Shown piece after piece: positions 45,952 through 56,692 of a DNA stretch of 56,935 bases (position 1 is its first letter; each line of letters begins with the position of its first letter). The position numbers and the translations under genes were made by a program. Source of the DNA: Oxalobacter sp. (GTDB lineage: Bacteria; Pseudomonadota; Gammaproteobacteria; Burkholderiales; Burkholderiaceae_D); assembly GCA_016291665.1 (NCBI GenBank), contig JAEEYE010000013.1:1-56935 (forward strand), read 5' to 3'. Below the pieces are notes generated by a model. It had not been told where the DNA came from. It saw only the letters and a program-made list of their open reading frames with translations, and did no database searches.

Positions 45952-46104
45952 AAAATGATGTAATCCGTTGAATTTTGATTTATTATTCTGAAAATCGTTT
46001 TTGGGGCCGGCTAGGTGGTGAGCGGTGTCAGACTGTCATTTCTTTTTCTGCTTCAAACGATTGGCGTGGGCATTCGCCTCTAACAACTGAAATAGGATTA
46101 AGCA
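45952..46104 (+). promoter_or_regulatory. Long leader of the cold-shock gene
   Basis: About 150 bases separate nudF from the csp start. Cold-shock genes commonly have long structured 5' leaders that control translation by temperature. A small stem GGCG/CGCC lies near 46065-46080, but no conserved cold box was recognised and the promoter was not located with confidence. Confidence 0.3.
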
Positions 46105-46308
46105 ATGGCAACTGGTACTGTTAAATGGTTCAACGATTCCAAAGGTTTTGGTTTCATCACCCCTGACGAGGGCGAAGGCGATGTGTTCGCGCATTTCTCC
46201 GCCATCAAAGCGGAAGGCTTTAAGTCCCTGAAGGAAAACCAGCGTGTTTCCTTCGATATCACCACGGGACCGAAAGGCAAACAGGCTTCCAATATCACCG
46301 TCATCTGA
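46105..46308 (+). CDS. csp: Cold-shock protein (CspA family)
   Basis: Single OB-fold RNA chaperone of 67 residues. RNP1 (SKGFGFITP) and RNP2 (DVFAHFSAI) are both intact, preceded by [16 protein letters not shown] precedes the ATG. Closed by its own terminator. Confidence 0.97.
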   Translation: MATGTVKWFNDSKGFGFITPDEGEGDVFAHFSAIKAEGFKSLKENQRVSFDITTGPKGKQASNITVI

Positions 46309-46356
46309 TGTGTGGTATTCCAAGGACTCCGGTCTTTGGTGAGAAGTCAACAGAAT

Positions 46357-46390
46357 CGGGAGTTGCAGTTTGTAGCTCCCGTTTCTTTTT
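46357..46390 (+). terminator. Terminator of csp
   Basis: CGGGAG (46357-46362) pairs with CTCCCG (46376-46381) around a 13-base loop and is followed by TTTCTTTTT. Confidence 0.75.
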
Positions 46391-46422
46391 ATCGCAGGCA
46401 AGTTGCCCTGCGCCAATTCCCG

Positions 46423-47634
46423 TCACATCCTAAAGACTTTCAATCGGCTGGCAATCGTCCAGAGAATCAGGCACGCAAGTCCTGTAAAGAGGCTAATTAC
46501 CCCAACAGCCCAAGTTAAGACCGGCCAGTCTAGCGAGCAAAGCAACATCGAGATGCTGCCAAAGAGGAGGGCTATGCAGCCAAAGAGTGAACCGACTGTC
46601 CCGTTGTCGGTATCGAGCTGTGTCATGACGAGCATGGTGCCAGCAGGCCGTACGGCACTGCCAAAAAATGTCACTGGTACATAGAGCAGGGCAAAGGCAA
46701 ACGGGCTGGTGCTGCCAAAGAAAAGCACCGCCACGCCTGCAACAGCGACTGAGATAAAGCATGTGGTAATAAAAAGTTGTCTCGGCAACTTCCTTAAAAT
46801 GTGCATATAGGCAATCGGAGCCAGCATCGCAAAACACCCGTTAAATGCGAAGAAGTAACTATACTGCTGTTCTGTCAGGCCAAAGAGGTTGATGTAGACG
46901 AAGGACGATGTCGATAAGAAAGACATCACCGGCATACACATCATGGAGAAAATCAAAAGTAGTGTCCGGTAGCCTTTATGGCTTAAGACGTAGCCCACGC
47001 GCCCTAATGACTTAAAGGCAGAACCCTCCGTTGGGTTTGTCAGTGTTTCTTTAAGCATGAGGGCGGCGAGCGTAGCGATAACCGCGCAGCCGCACAAGAA
47101 AACAAAAAGTCCCTGCCAGGCGGTGAAGTATAAGAGTTGTGCGCCAATGATGGGCGCCAACATCGGTGCGACGATGACGAGCGTCTGTATCCAGACCAAG
47201 ACACGTTCCATCTGTTCACCTTCAAAGCAGTCTTTGACAATCGCCATGGAAACGGATTGGATGGCGCCACTGCCAATCGCTTGTAGGATGCGTCCGAAAA
47301 TGAGTACCCAGATGCTGAAGGCGAAAATGCAGATGAAGCTCCCGATGATGTATATGGCTAGTCCTGTATAGAGGATAGGTTTTCTGCCATAGCGGTCGGT
47401 AAAAGGTCCCCATAAGAGCATCGAAACCGCAAAAAAGAGCATGAAAAAGGAGAGCGTAAAGTTGGCAATCTGCGGTGTCGTGTTAAAGACTTCAACCATC
47501 GATGGCAGTGCCGGTAGATATAAATCGGTGGTCAAAGGGACAAAGGCGCTTAAAAAAGCGAGATAGACAATCAGCGCTTTCCTACCGAAAGGGAAAACAG
47601 CAGGTTTGGGTGTGTCAGTTTTGGCGTCAGGCAT
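46423..47634 (-). CDS. MFS transporter, Bcr/CflA drug-resistance family
   Basis: A 403-residue inner-membrane exporter with 12 predicted helices. TTDLYLPALPSM in helix 1, the loop 2-3 motif GPFTDRYGRKPILYTG and the motif-C-like helix 5 (VIVAPMLAPIIGAQLLYFTAW) are those of the Bcr/CflA branch (bicyclomycin, chloramphenicol, sulfonamide and cysteine exporters). The substrate cannot be predicted. Convergent with csp. Confidence 0.9.
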   Translation of the reverse strand: MPDAKTDTPKPAVFPFGRKALIVYLAFLSAFVPLTTDLYLPALPSMVEVFNTTPQIANFTLSFFMLFFAVSMLLWGPFTDRYGRKPILYTGLAIYIIGSFICIFAFSIWVLIFGRILQAIGSGAIQSVSMAIVKDCFEGEQMERVLVWIQTLVIVAPMLAPIIGAQLLYFTAWQGLFVFLCGCAVIATLAALMLKETLTNPTEGSAFKSLGRVGYVLSHKGYRTLLLIFSMMCMPVMSFLSTSSFVYINLFGLTEQQYSYFFAFNGCFAMLAPIAYMHILRKLPRQLFITTCFISVAVAGVAVLFFGSTSPFAFALLYVPVTFFGSAVRPAGTMLVMTQLDTDNGTVGSLFGCIALLFGSISMLLCSLDWPVLTWAVGVISLFTGLACLILWTIASRLKVFRM

Positions 47635-47730
47635 GATTCAGACCTTGGAATCGAACTGGCAGAAAAACGGTGTGTCTAAGAAATCTCTGTGCTGTACGGC
47701 GCTAGGCCGTACAGCGTTTCGGTTAATAAG

Positions 47731-48159
47731 TTACTTTTTTTCTGGTGCCATTAACTCCAGCATTTTGTTGGGTAGTGGCACAGATTTGCCAGTTAACGCG
47801 TCCATCCAAACAACCGTGGATCCCCCGGTTGCATAGACTGTATCAGGGTCGTCTGCACGCCGGATTTCCTGTACGATCCGAAAGCTTGATTTGCCAGGGT
47901 GTCCAGCGTAGGTTGTCACTTCCAAGTCGCCAGGATAGGTAAGCGGCCTGTGGTAGGTGCACCAGCAGTGGACAACGGCGGTTTCAACGCCCGCCTTGCC
48001 GCTACGGCCTAAGTTGCCATACCATTCGATACGTGCTTGTTCCAGGTAACGGAAGAAAGCCGTGTTGTTGACGTGACCCATGGCATCCATGTCTCCCCAA
48101 CGGATAGGGAACCGTGAAACAAATACCTGTTTCATATCTATTAATGGATTGTCTTCCAT
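47731..48159 (-). CDS. Acyl-CoA thioesterase (hotdog fold, 4HBT family)
   Basis: A 142-residue cytosolic hydrolase. The N-terminal segment FPIRWGDMDAMGHVNNTAFFRYLEQARIEW carries the 4HBT-family Asp (DMDAMGHVNN). GGAG precedes the ATG. The acyl-CoA substrate is unknown; homologues in Burkholderiales are broad-range. It is divergent from the ETF-QO gene. Confidence 0.88.
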   Translation of the reverse strand: MEDNPLIDMKQVFVSRFPIRWGDMDAMGHVNNTAFFRYLEQARIEWYGNLGRSGKAGVETAVVHCWCTYHRPLTYPGDLEVTTYAGHPGKSSFRIVQEIRRADDPDTVYATGGSTVVWMDALTGKSVPLPNKMLELMAPEKK

Positions 48160-48261
48160 GTGATATGCTCCTTCATGCTTTTAGATTTCTAACATTATTA
48201 AAATAGTGCCTGTTGTGGGAAAATCAACCCACATCAGGCTTTTTGCTTGACGATATTCAAG

Positions 48262-49932
48262 ATGGATCAACAGGAATTGGACAGCTCAGGCGACCGCGAG
48301 TCTATGGCATACGATGTGGTTGTTGTTGGAGCAGGACCTGCAGGCCTTGCAACGGCTATCCGCATCAAGCAGTTGGCTTTGGCAAAGGGGGCGGACATTG
48401 CTGTCTGTGTGCTGGAAAAGGGGGCTGAAGTTGGTTCCCATATTCTCTCTGGTGCCATCATGGATCCTGTTGCCTTGACGGAGCTTTTCCCGGACTGGCA
48501 GGCAATGGGGGCGCCTGTTAAGACGGCAGTTTCTGAAGAGCGCTTCCTCTTCTTAAGTAAAGACAAGGTTTCCAAGACGCCTGAATGGATGATGCCTAAA
48601 GCCTTGCAAAACGATGGCTGTTACGTCATTTCACTGGCGCAGCTCGTACGCTGGCTGGCGGCGCAAGCTGAAGAACTGGGTATTGAAATCTTCCCTGGTT
48701 TTTCGGCAACCGAAGTCCTTTATAACAATCAGGGCGCCGTTATCGGTGTGGCAACTGGTGATATGGGTATTGGTAAGGATGGCAAACCTACGGATGCTTA
48801 CCAGCGGGGGATGGCGCTTTTAGCGCGCTATACCGTCTTTGCTGAAGGAACGCGTGGTCAGTTGGGGAAAGAAGTCATTGCACGCTTTAACTTGGATGCA
48901 GGCCGTGATCCGCAGGCATACTCCATTGGCCTGAAGGAAATCTGGAAAGTTCGTCCTGAAGTCCATCGTCCTGGGTTGGTGATGCATACGGCTGGCTGGC
49001 CTTTAGATCGTCATACGTATGGCGGCTCCTTTATATACCATATGGCAGATGGCAAGGTGGCTGTTGGCTTTACGGTGGGCTTAAATTACAGCAATCCTTG
49101 GCTTTCCCCTTTCCAAGAGTTCCAGCGTTATAAAACCCATCCGGCCATCCGCTCATTCTTGGAAGGCGGTGAGCGCCTGGCGTACGGGGCGCGTGCGATG
49201 ACAGGTGGTGGCTTGCAGGCTTTGCCTGAGCTGGTTTTCCCAGGTGGCGTGCTGGTCGGGTGTGAGGCCGGCTTCTTAAATGGAGGTCGTATTAAGGGGA
49301 TTCATTCTGCGATTAAGTCAGGGATGTTGGCAGCTGCAGCCATTGCTCCGGCAGTCCTCTCAGGCAGACGCCATGATGTTTTACGCGACTACCCAAAGGT
49401 ATTCCAGAAATCGTGGCTCTACCGCGAATTGCATGCGGTACGAAACTTCAAACCCTGGATGGAGAAAAAGCTCAAATGGGCGACCTTGATGTTTGGGATG
49501 GATCAGGTCTTATTCCGTGGGAAAGCACCTTGGACACTGCACCGCCATGTGCCGGACTACATCTATTTGCAACCAGCCAACCAGTCCAAGGAAAAGTCTT
49601 ACCCAAAACCAGACGGCAAACTCACGTTTGATGTGCCTTCTTCTGTCTATCTTTCTGGCACGAACCATGAAGAGGACCAGCCGGTACATCTTGTTTTAAA
49701 GGATGCGGACAAGCCGCTGTCGTTCAACCTTCCCAAGTTTGCTGGGCCTGAAGTACGTTACTGTCCGGCAGGTGTTTTTTCTTATGTACCCGATGGCAAG
49801 GGCGGTATGAAGTTTCAGATCAATGCGGCGAATTGTCTACATTGCAAGACATGCGATATCAAGGATCCTGGGCAGAACATCATTTGGACAGCCCCACAAG
49901 GGGGGGATGGTCCCAATTACCCCGATATGTGA
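48262..49932 (+). CDS. Electron transfer flavoprotein-ubiquinone oxidoreductase
   Basis: Membrane-associated FAD and 4Fe-4S enzyme that passes electrons from ETF to ubiquinone. The 556 residues contain the FAD motif VVVVGAGPAGLATAI near residue 17, the LSGAIMDP and GCEAGFLNGGRIKGIHSA blocks, and a C-terminal ferredoxin-like segment (RYCPAGVFSY, then NCLHCKTCDIKDPGQNI) with the four cluster cysteines. The ATG at 48262 (MDQQELDSS) was preferred over a TTG at 48247. ETF subunits and acyl-CoA dehydrogenases are not in the window. Confidence 0.94.
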   Translation: MDQQELDSSGDRESMAYDVVVVGAGPAGLATAIRIKQLALAKGADIAVCVLEKGAEVGSHILSGAIMDPVALTELFPDWQAMGAPVKTAVSEERFLFLSKDKVSKTPEWMMPKALQNDGCYVISLAQLVRWLAAQAEELGIEIFPGFSATEVLYNNQGAVIGVATGDMGIGKDGKPTDAYQRGMALLARYTVFAEGTRGQLGKEVIARFNLDAGRDPQAYSIGLKEIWKVRPEVHRPGLVMHTAGWPLDRHTYGGSFIYHMADGKVAVGFTVGLNYSNPWLSPFQEFQRYKTHPAIRSFLEGGERLAYGARAMTGGGLQALPELVFPGGVLVGCEAGFLNGGRIKGIHSAIKSGMLAAAAIAPAVLSGRRHDVLRDYPKVFQKSWLYRELHAVRNFKPWMEKKLKWATLMFGMDQVLFRGKAPWTLHRHVPDYIYLQPANQSKEKSYPKPDGKLTFDVPSSVYLSGTNHEEDQPVHLVLKDADKPLSFNLPKFAGPEVRYCPAGVFSYVPDGKGGMKFQINAANCLHCKTCDIKDPGQNIIWTAPQGGDGPNYPDM

Positions 49933-49939
49933 TTACCGA

Positions 49940-49969
49940 TACCGGTTCTGGAACGGTAGGTCTGTTTTT
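49940..49969 (+). terminator. Weak terminator candidate after ETF-QO
   Basis: TACC-G-GTTC pairs with GAACGGTA (one bulged G, two-base loop) and is followed by GGTCTGTTTTT, in the 72-base gap before pgm. The T-run is interrupted, so some read-through into pgm is likely. Confidence 0.35.
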
Positions 49970-49974
49970 GCTAA

Positions 49975-51630
<1,656 letters not shown>

Positions 51631-51641
51631 GAGAAGAGACG

Positions 51642-52265
51642 ATGACCTTAATCCCGAAACAAGCTGCAGCTGGATTTTGGGACAAAGTCTATGAAGGCAA
51701 TGATTTTGCTTTTGGGCGCGAACCCAATGCCTGGTTTGCTAGCAAAGCCTCTTACCTCAAAAAGGGGCAGCGCATCCTGATGGTAGCTGATGGGGAAGGT
51801 AGGAACAGCATCTGGTGTGCACAGAAGGGGCTGGTAGTCGATGCGTTTGATTTATCGGCCAAAGGGATTGAGAAAGCCAGGCGCTTTGCCGTTGAAAGTG
51901 GCGTGACGGTCAATTTCACGGCTGCGGGCGTTGATGACTGGGATTGGGAACCGAATGCCTATGATGCGGTGACATTAATCCTTTGTCAGTTTGCCACTCC
52001 ATCGATGCGCAAAAAACTTTTTGCGGACTGTATCAAGACGCTCAAAACAGGTGGGCTTTTCTTTGTGCTGGGCTATACGGTAAAGCAGCTCGAGTATGGT
52101 ACAGGAGGCCCGTCTAATGCAGCGCAACTCTATACTGAGGCCATGTTAAGAGACCTTGTCCAGGGGATGGTTATTTTGGAACTGGAAAGTTTTGACATGG
52201 AAGTGTCTGCAGGACGTCACAGAGGGAAATCAGCGTTTGTTGGTTTGGTTTCGCGTAAGAAATAA
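51642..52265 (+). CDS. Class I SAM-dependent methyltransferase (TehB-like)
   Basis: A 207-residue cytosolic protein. N-terminal FWDKVYEGNDFAFGREPNAW, then the SAM-binding glycine region ILMVADGEGRNSIWCAQKG, the acidic strand VDAFDLSAKGIEKA and motif IV YDAVTLILCQF. This group resembles TehB and thiopurine-type small-molecule methyltransferases; the substrate is unknown. A GAAGAGA ribosome-binding site lies in the short gap after pgm. Confidence 0.85.
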   Translation: MTLIPKQAAAGFWDKVYEGNDFAFGREPNAWFASKASYLKKGQRILMVADGEGRNSIWCAQKGLVVDAFDLSAKGIEKARRFAVESGVTVNFTAAGVDDWDWEPNAYDAVTLILCQFATPSMRKKLFADCIKTLKTGGLFFVLGYTVKQLEYGTGGPSNAAQLYTEAMLRDLVQGMVILELESFDMEVSAGRHRGKSAFVGLVSRKK

Positions 52266-52340
52266 GGTTAAGACGTTACGATGCGTGCATTTGCAGGTAT
52301 ACTCGCATGTTTTAGAGATTAATCAGAAGGTCTGATTTTT

Positions 52341-52838
52341 ATGGCGTTAGTAAAGTGCAAGGTCTGCGGACAGGAAATTGACGAAGATGTCATGAAGTGT
52401 CCGGGCTGTGATTCGCTGGGTCCCAACCGGGGTAAACGGATCCGACGGAACATGTTCATCGCGCTTGGTGCGATTGTCGTTCTCTTTGGCTATGGTTGGT
52501 ACTACAAGTCACAGGAAGTCGTCAAACCGGTCGAACAGGTGGAACGTGAACACTTGGAAGACAAGCGTTCCCAACGTGGCGTAGCTGCGTCATTGATGTT
52601 GCGCTCGCGCTTGGCACATCCAGAATCCATGAAAATTACCAAGGCACTGTCAAATGAAGATGGTACGAACCTGTGCTTTGAGTTTACCGAAATTGATGCA
52701 TCCGGCAAGCAGCGCGCTAGCAAGGGCGTTGTCTACGATGGGGGTGAACCCAGTACGAAAGCGTCTGACTGGAAGCTTTTCTGTGAACATAAGTCGATGC
52801 GTCCGATCAAGCTCATTATCCGGACAGACGACGAATAG
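52341..52838 (+). CDS. Zinc-ribbon, single-pass membrane protein of unknown function
   Basis: A 165-residue protein with an N-terminal zinc ribbon (CKVCGQEIDEDVMKCPGCDSLG), a basic patch (RGKRIRRN), one transmembrane helix (about residues 36-54) and a C-terminal domain predicted to be outside the cytosol, with segments SRLAHPESMKITKA and CFEFTEIDASGKQRA. Such zinc-ribbon/TM proteins are common but uncharacterised. Closed by its own terminator. Confidence 0.75.
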   Translation: MALVKCKVCGQEIDEDVMKCPGCDSLGPNRGKRIRRNMFIALGAIVVLFGYGWYYKSQEVVKPVEQVEREHLEDKRSQRGVAASLMLRSRLAHPESMKITKALSNEDGTNLCFEFTEIDASGKQRASKGVVYDGGEPSTKASDWKLFCEHKSMRPIKLIIRTDDE

Positions 52839-52866
52839 GCTTATTTAAAAAACCACACTTTCTCTG

Positions 52867-52898
52867 GCCCACAGGTAATCCTTCCCTGTGGGCTTTTT
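52867..52898 (+). terminator. Terminator after the zinc-ribbon gene
   Basis: A perfect 9-bp stem GCCCACAGG/CCTGTGGGC with a 9-base loop followed by TTTTT. It lies between two converging genes. Confidence 0.88.
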
Positions 52899-52919
52899 CA
52901 ACGGCAATCGGCTTAATGA

Positions 52920-53399
52920 TTATTGCATGGCGCCCACGCAGGTTGGATGCATACGCTCCATCATGGATTTCATACGCTGATCCAACGCTGCACCTAATTT
53001 GCTTTCAAGTACAGGCGTTTTTTCAATGAGCATACGGCCAGTCGGCGTTTGATAGAAGGCCGTCAGGTCTTTCAATTCTTCTTCGGTGAAGGATTCACGG
53101 TAGATACGGACGTACTCTGGCTTCAGGGATTCCCAGCCGAGGGTGTCATGGATCATTTTCCGGTAATCTTCAAGGCACTTTTTAGCGGCTTCCCGCTTTT
53201 CCGCAGGAACACCTTCACGTTCCGTCATTGGGATGACGGTCGATTTGAGGAACGCATCCGCATCGGCAACTGCGCTGTCAGCTGATTTCTGGGCTTGGGT
53301 CAGTTCCAACAGTTTTTCAATGGTTGCATCCTGTGGTGGGGATGCCCAAGCAGGAACCGTCATCATGGCGGCAAAAAGGATAGCAATCCAGCGTTTCAT
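52920..53399 (-). CDS. DUF2059-type secreted protein
   Basis: A 159-residue protein with a clear signal peptide (MKRWIAILFAAMMTVPAWA, cleaved before SPPQ). The mature helical domain contains YVRIYRESFTEEELKDLTAFYQTPTGRMLIEK, the hallmark of the DUF2059 family. Periplasmic location is expected; function is unknown. An AGGAG lies before the ATG. It is divergent from tRNA-Pro. Confidence 0.83.
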   Translation of the reverse strand: MKRWIAILFAAMMTVPAWASPPQDATIEKLLELTQAQKSADSAVADADAFLKSTVIPMTEREGVPAEKREAAKKCLEDYRKMIHDTLGWESLKPEYVRIYRESFTEEELKDLTAFYQTPTGRMLIEKTPVLESKLGAALDQRMKSMMERMHPTCVGAMQ

Positions 53400-53505
53400 T
53401 TTGACTCCTTTATGTTAGGGACTGCCACGAGTGAGCAGTCGGTTGCATGGAAAAACTACAAGCTATTGTAGCGGATTTCTGTGCGTCTACGGTGCGCATC
53501 AATGA

Positions 53506-53514
53506 TGCTATAAT
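53506..53514 (+). promoter_or_regulatory. Extended -10 promoter of tRNA-Pro
   Basis: TGCTATAAT, an extended -10 with a perfect TATAAT, ends 10 bases before the tRNA. No good -35 is seen, as is usual for extended -10 promoters. Confidence 0.6.
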
Positions 53515-53522
53515 ACGCTCCG

Positions 53523-53601
<79 letters not shown>

Positions 53602-53680
53602 ACATTTTGGAGGGAAGCTTTGGAGCTTCCTTTTTTGATAGTACTGATGTCTTTTATAGGGTTCGTTCAACCCATCCACT

Positions 53681-54256
53681 ATGATTACCTGCATCATTTT
53701 CGGTTCGTTAGCGGCAATTGTCTTGATTGCCATGGTTTATATCAAGTTCTCAGAATCCGCTGTTAAGAAGGGGATTGAAAAGCACTTAAAAGATCCCTTA
53801 CCCATTGACGGGCAGGATGTTGTACCTGAATGGTATGAACAGGACTGGACGGATGTGGACAACAACCTGCTTGCTTTCGACAAAGAGCATGGCATTTTCT
53901 TAGGCATTACCGCAGGGCGCAAAAAAGGCGACAAGGTGGATATCCGTGCTATCCCTGTGGATACAATGACGCGCTGTGAGGTCGTTATTGATGGCAGGAC
54001 GGTTTTGGAAGCAAGGGCAGGCAAGATTACTGGTAGACACCCAGAAAATGCCTTGGATGCATTCCGTGCTAATAGCCAGAAAATCAAATCGATTGAGTTG
54101 CGTGTACGCTCAGTCTCGGGTGGGCAGACCGTACCTTGTTCGGCGGGTAAGTATGGTGTGAATTTGGCTGAGAAATACCATATCCTGTTATTGGAAGCCA
54201 TGAAGGCCAGAGGTGAAAGCCCGGTTCCGATGGCCCGCAAGCTGAAAAAAGCCTGA
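53681..54256 (+). CDS. Membrane-anchored protein of unknown function (paralogue A)
   Basis: A 191-residue protein with one N-terminal transmembrane helix (residues 4-22) and a soluble remainder with segments [40 protein letters not shown] and [13 protein letters not shown]. No family is recognised. The next gene aligns with it over most of its length, so the two are tandem duplicates. It lies 80 bases after tRNA-Pro and could be read from the tRNA promoter. No strong ribosome-binding site is seen. Confidence 0.65.
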   Translation: MITCIIFGSLAAIVLIAMVYIKFSESAVKKGIEKHLKDPLPIDGQDVVPEWYEQDWTDVDNNLLAFDKEHGIFLGITAGRKKGDKVDIRAIPVDTMTRCEVVIDGRTVLEARAGKITGRHPENALDAFRANSQKIKSIELRVRSVSGGQTVPCSAGKYGVNLAEKYHILLLEAMKARGESPVPMARKLKKA

Positions 54257-54288
54257 TACGACTGTCCTACTGTCCCGGGGAATGACCG

Positions 54289-54804
54289 ATGTCGTCAACG
54301 CTAAAGACCGCTATCCTCATTGCCATCTTGTTGGCAGGCGCCATTTGGGTGGTGCATAAGACGGGACTTTTCAATAACCGCAGGGCGCAGGTCGAAAAAG
54401 TCCTTAACGAACCTGTTAAGGTAGCGGGGCAAGCCATCAAACCCAATTGGTCACAGAAAGTCAAAACAGGCATCAATCAGGACATGGTTGCGTTTGATGC
54501 CGACAACCATCTCGTCGCATGGGTTACATCTGAGGCGTCGGGTATCAGGCGGACGGTGTGGGTACTCGACAGTCTGGTGCAGGTCGCGTTGGTCGTGGAT
54601 GGTGAGGCCATTGGCCGCGTGACGAAGGGGGCTGCCAGTGGCAACATTGCGCCCGTTGGCGATGAGGAAGCCGTCCGAAACATTCATCTTACCGTCCAAG
54701 CGGCTGACAGTTCTGTCGTTGCCATTCCTTTTGCGTTGACGGAACTTGATCTGGCTAAGCGCTGGTATCGGCGGCTGGCTAAGGCGCTAGGCACAGCGGA
54801 TTAA
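54289..54804 (+). CDS. Membrane-anchored protein of unknown function (paralogue B)
   Basis: A 171-residue protein with an N-terminal helix (residues 7-23) and segments DMVAFDADNHLVAWVT, VQVALVVDGEAIGRVTKG and VRNIHLTVQAAD in the same order as paralogue A. It begins 32 bases after A and its 3' end overlaps the convergent Sel1 gene by 4 bases. Function unknown. Confidence 0.65.
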   Translation: MSSTLKTAILIAILLAGAIWVVHKTGLFNNRRAQVEKVLNEPVKVAGQAIKPNWSQKVKTGINQDMVAFDADNHLVAWVTSEASGIRRTVWVLDSLVQVALVVDGEAIGRVTKGAASGNIAPVGDEEAVRNIHLTVQAADSSVVAIPFALTELDLAKRWYRRLAKALGTAD

Positions 54805-56351
54805 GATGGTTTGAGTACTTGGTTGAGCACGTCGGCCAGGTTCATGCCTTTAGCACGTCCCAGTTGCTTTTCCGTCATTTCTTCGAAGCCTTTTAAGAGT
54901 TCCTTGGCATCAGGGTCTATTTTGGCAGCTTCTCGGGTTAAGACATAAGCATTTACCGTACTGACCTTAACGCCATTACCTTCAGTGAAGGCATTCGCTA
55001 ACGAGAGCATGGCTAAGACATTGCCTTGTTCTGCTGACTTGGCAAACCAAATTGCGCCCAGTTCCGGGTTCTTTTCAGTGCCTTCACCGCCCATTAAGGC
55101 AAGGCCTAAGAAAAACTGTGCTTTGGCATGCCCCTGTTGTGCGGCTGTGTGCCACCAGCCGACCGCTTTTTTGCGGTCTTTGGCGATGCCTTTGCCATTA
55201 TAGTAAGCAAGGCCTAAGTTGAACTGAGCCTGGGCGTTCCCTTGGATGGCAGCTTGTCGGTAGAGTTTGACTTCAGTGTCAACGGCATTGGCATTGGTGT
55301 TTTCCTGTCCATAGAGGAAAGCGAGGTTGAATTGGGCGGTAGCATCTGACTGCCTCGCTGCTTCGGCATACCAAAAGCCAGCTTTGCCTTCATCTTTTTC
55401 AACCCCTTCCCCAAAAAAGTAGGCGTTGCCCAGTTTCCGTTGGGCTTCGCGGTTGCCGTTTTCAGCTGCGCTTGTCCACCAGGTTAAAGCTTTGGGGGCA
55501 TCTTTTTCAACGCCTTGCCCGTCGTGATAAGCATCCCCTAAAGCGTTTTGAGCCCCAGCATGGTTTTGCTGGGCTGCCCATGTGAGCCAATCAATCCCTT
55601 TGGTTTTGTTTTGGGGAATGCCGCGTCCTGCCATATACGCTAAGCCAATATGGTATCCGGCATCGATATTGCCTTTGGCGGCGGCTTTACCAAACCAGGA
55701 AAGAGCCTTGGTGTTGTCCACAGGTACGGTTTCACCATAGTAGTAGGCGGCGCCTAAATGGTGTTGCGCTTTATCATTGCCCTGTTCAGCAGCCTTTTCC
55801 CACCAGGAAAGTCCTTTTTTCGGGTTACGTTTGATGCCTTCCCCAAAAAAGAGTGCGTTACCCAGCCGGTATTGTGCAGGGGCGTAACCTGCTGTGGCAG
55901 ACTTTTGCCACCATTGCAGGGCTTGTGATGGATTGGCTTTTGTTCCTTCGCCATAAAAGAGCGACTGACCTAAGTAATATTGGGCAGGCGGGTAGGACTG
56001 CCTGGCTGATTTTTCATACCAGTGAAGCGAAAGCTTCAGGTCTTTGCCAACACCATTGCCATCATGATAAGCCGAGCCTAATAAGAACTGGGCGATGGGG
56101 TGTCCTTTTTTTGCGGAAATCTGCCAGTTTTCCGTTGCTTTTGTCATATCCTGTGGTACGCCTTTTCCCTGCCAGTAGGCGTTGCCCAGTTGGTAAGCCG
56201 CGTCCTTATCTCCTTTGGCAACACGCGCTTGGAGGGTATCCAGGTTTTGGGCTTGTTCAATTGCTGGAGCTTTTTCGGGGGGGGTCGCTAGTATAGGTGT
56301 TGCGGTGAAGGCAAGTGTAGCGAGTAAAACGAGCAAAGGTTTTTTTAGCAT
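54801..56351 (-). CDS. Sel1-repeat periplasmic protein
   Basis: A 516-residue secreted solenoid. The signal peptide (MLKKPLLVLLATLAFTATPILA) is followed by 12 Sel1-type repeats of about 36 residues, each with an A-Q-x-x-L-G (PPAQYYLG) and G-x-G-V-x-x-D (DGNGVGKD) core, from residue 48 to about 480, then a short non-repeat tail. Such proteins are protein-interaction scaffolds; the partner is unknown. It follows the small unknown gene upstream by 28 bases and may share its mRNA with hpf. Confidence 0.9.
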   Translation of the reverse strand: MLKKPLLVLLATLAFTATPILATPPEKAPAIEQAQNLDTLQARVAKGDKDAAYQLGNAYWQGKGVPQDMTKATENWQISAKKGHPIAQFLLGSAYHDGNGVGKDLKLSLHWYEKSARQSYPPAQYYLGQSLFYGEGTKANPSQALQWWQKSATAGYAPAQYRLGNALFFGEGIKRNPKKGLSWWEKAAEQGNDKAQHHLGAAYYYGETVPVDNTKALSWFGKAAAKGNIDAGYHIGLAYMAGRGIPQNKTKGIDWLTWAAQQNHAGAQNALGDAYHDGQGVEKDAPKALTWWTSAAENGNREAQRKLGNAYFFGEGVEKDEGKAGFWYAEAARQSDATAQFNLAFLYGQENTNANAVDTEVKLYRQAAIQGNAQAQFNLGLAYYNGKGIAKDRKKAVGWWHTAAQQGHAKAQFFLGLALMGGEGTEKNPELGAIWFAKSAEQGNVLAMLSLANAFTEGNGVKVSTVNAYVLTREAAKIDPDAKELLKGFEEMTEKQLGRAKGMNLADVLNQVLKPS

Positions 56352-56379
56352 GGCGTTTTCTGGGGGAGGGGTGTGTCCG

Positions 56380-56667
56380 TTATTGCAGGGGTACGTCAGG
56401 TGGGCGCTTGTCGCTTTGCGCTAAAGCTTTGGCTGCTAAGTCAAGCAGGTTCCTGCAGCGTGATTCGTCTTCTGTATGGGCGATACTGATTAAGTTTTCG
56501 GAGGAAGAATAGATGACAACTGCCTGGATATCCTCAGCGCTTTTTTTCGCAAGATCTGCTAGGACTCTGTCGAACATTTTTTTGATATCTACCGTGTTTG
56601 ACAAAATAAAAGCCCTTTCGTTGTCGGGTGTTGGTGTTTTAAAAACGGAAAGCGTGACAAAAGCCAC
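56380..56667 (-). CDS. Small protein of unknown function downstream of hpf
   Basis: A 95-residue soluble, helix-rich protein (IKKMFDRVLADLAKKSAEDIQAVVIYSSSENLI) with no recognised family. It starts with GTG at 56667, 25 bases after the hpf stop, and this start lies inside a hairpin (AAAGCGTG with CACGCTTT, 56649-56672). In many Betaproteobacteria ptsN follows hpf; this is not ptsN. Cotranscription with hpf is likely. Confidence 0.55.
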   Translation of the reverse strand: MAFVTLSVFKTPTPDNERAFILSNTVDIKKMFDRVLADLAKKSAEDIQAVVIYSSSENLISIAHTEDESRCRNLLDLAAKALAQSDKRPPDVPLQ

Positions 56668-56692
56668 GCTTTCTGCTTGTCAAAGTCACTTC

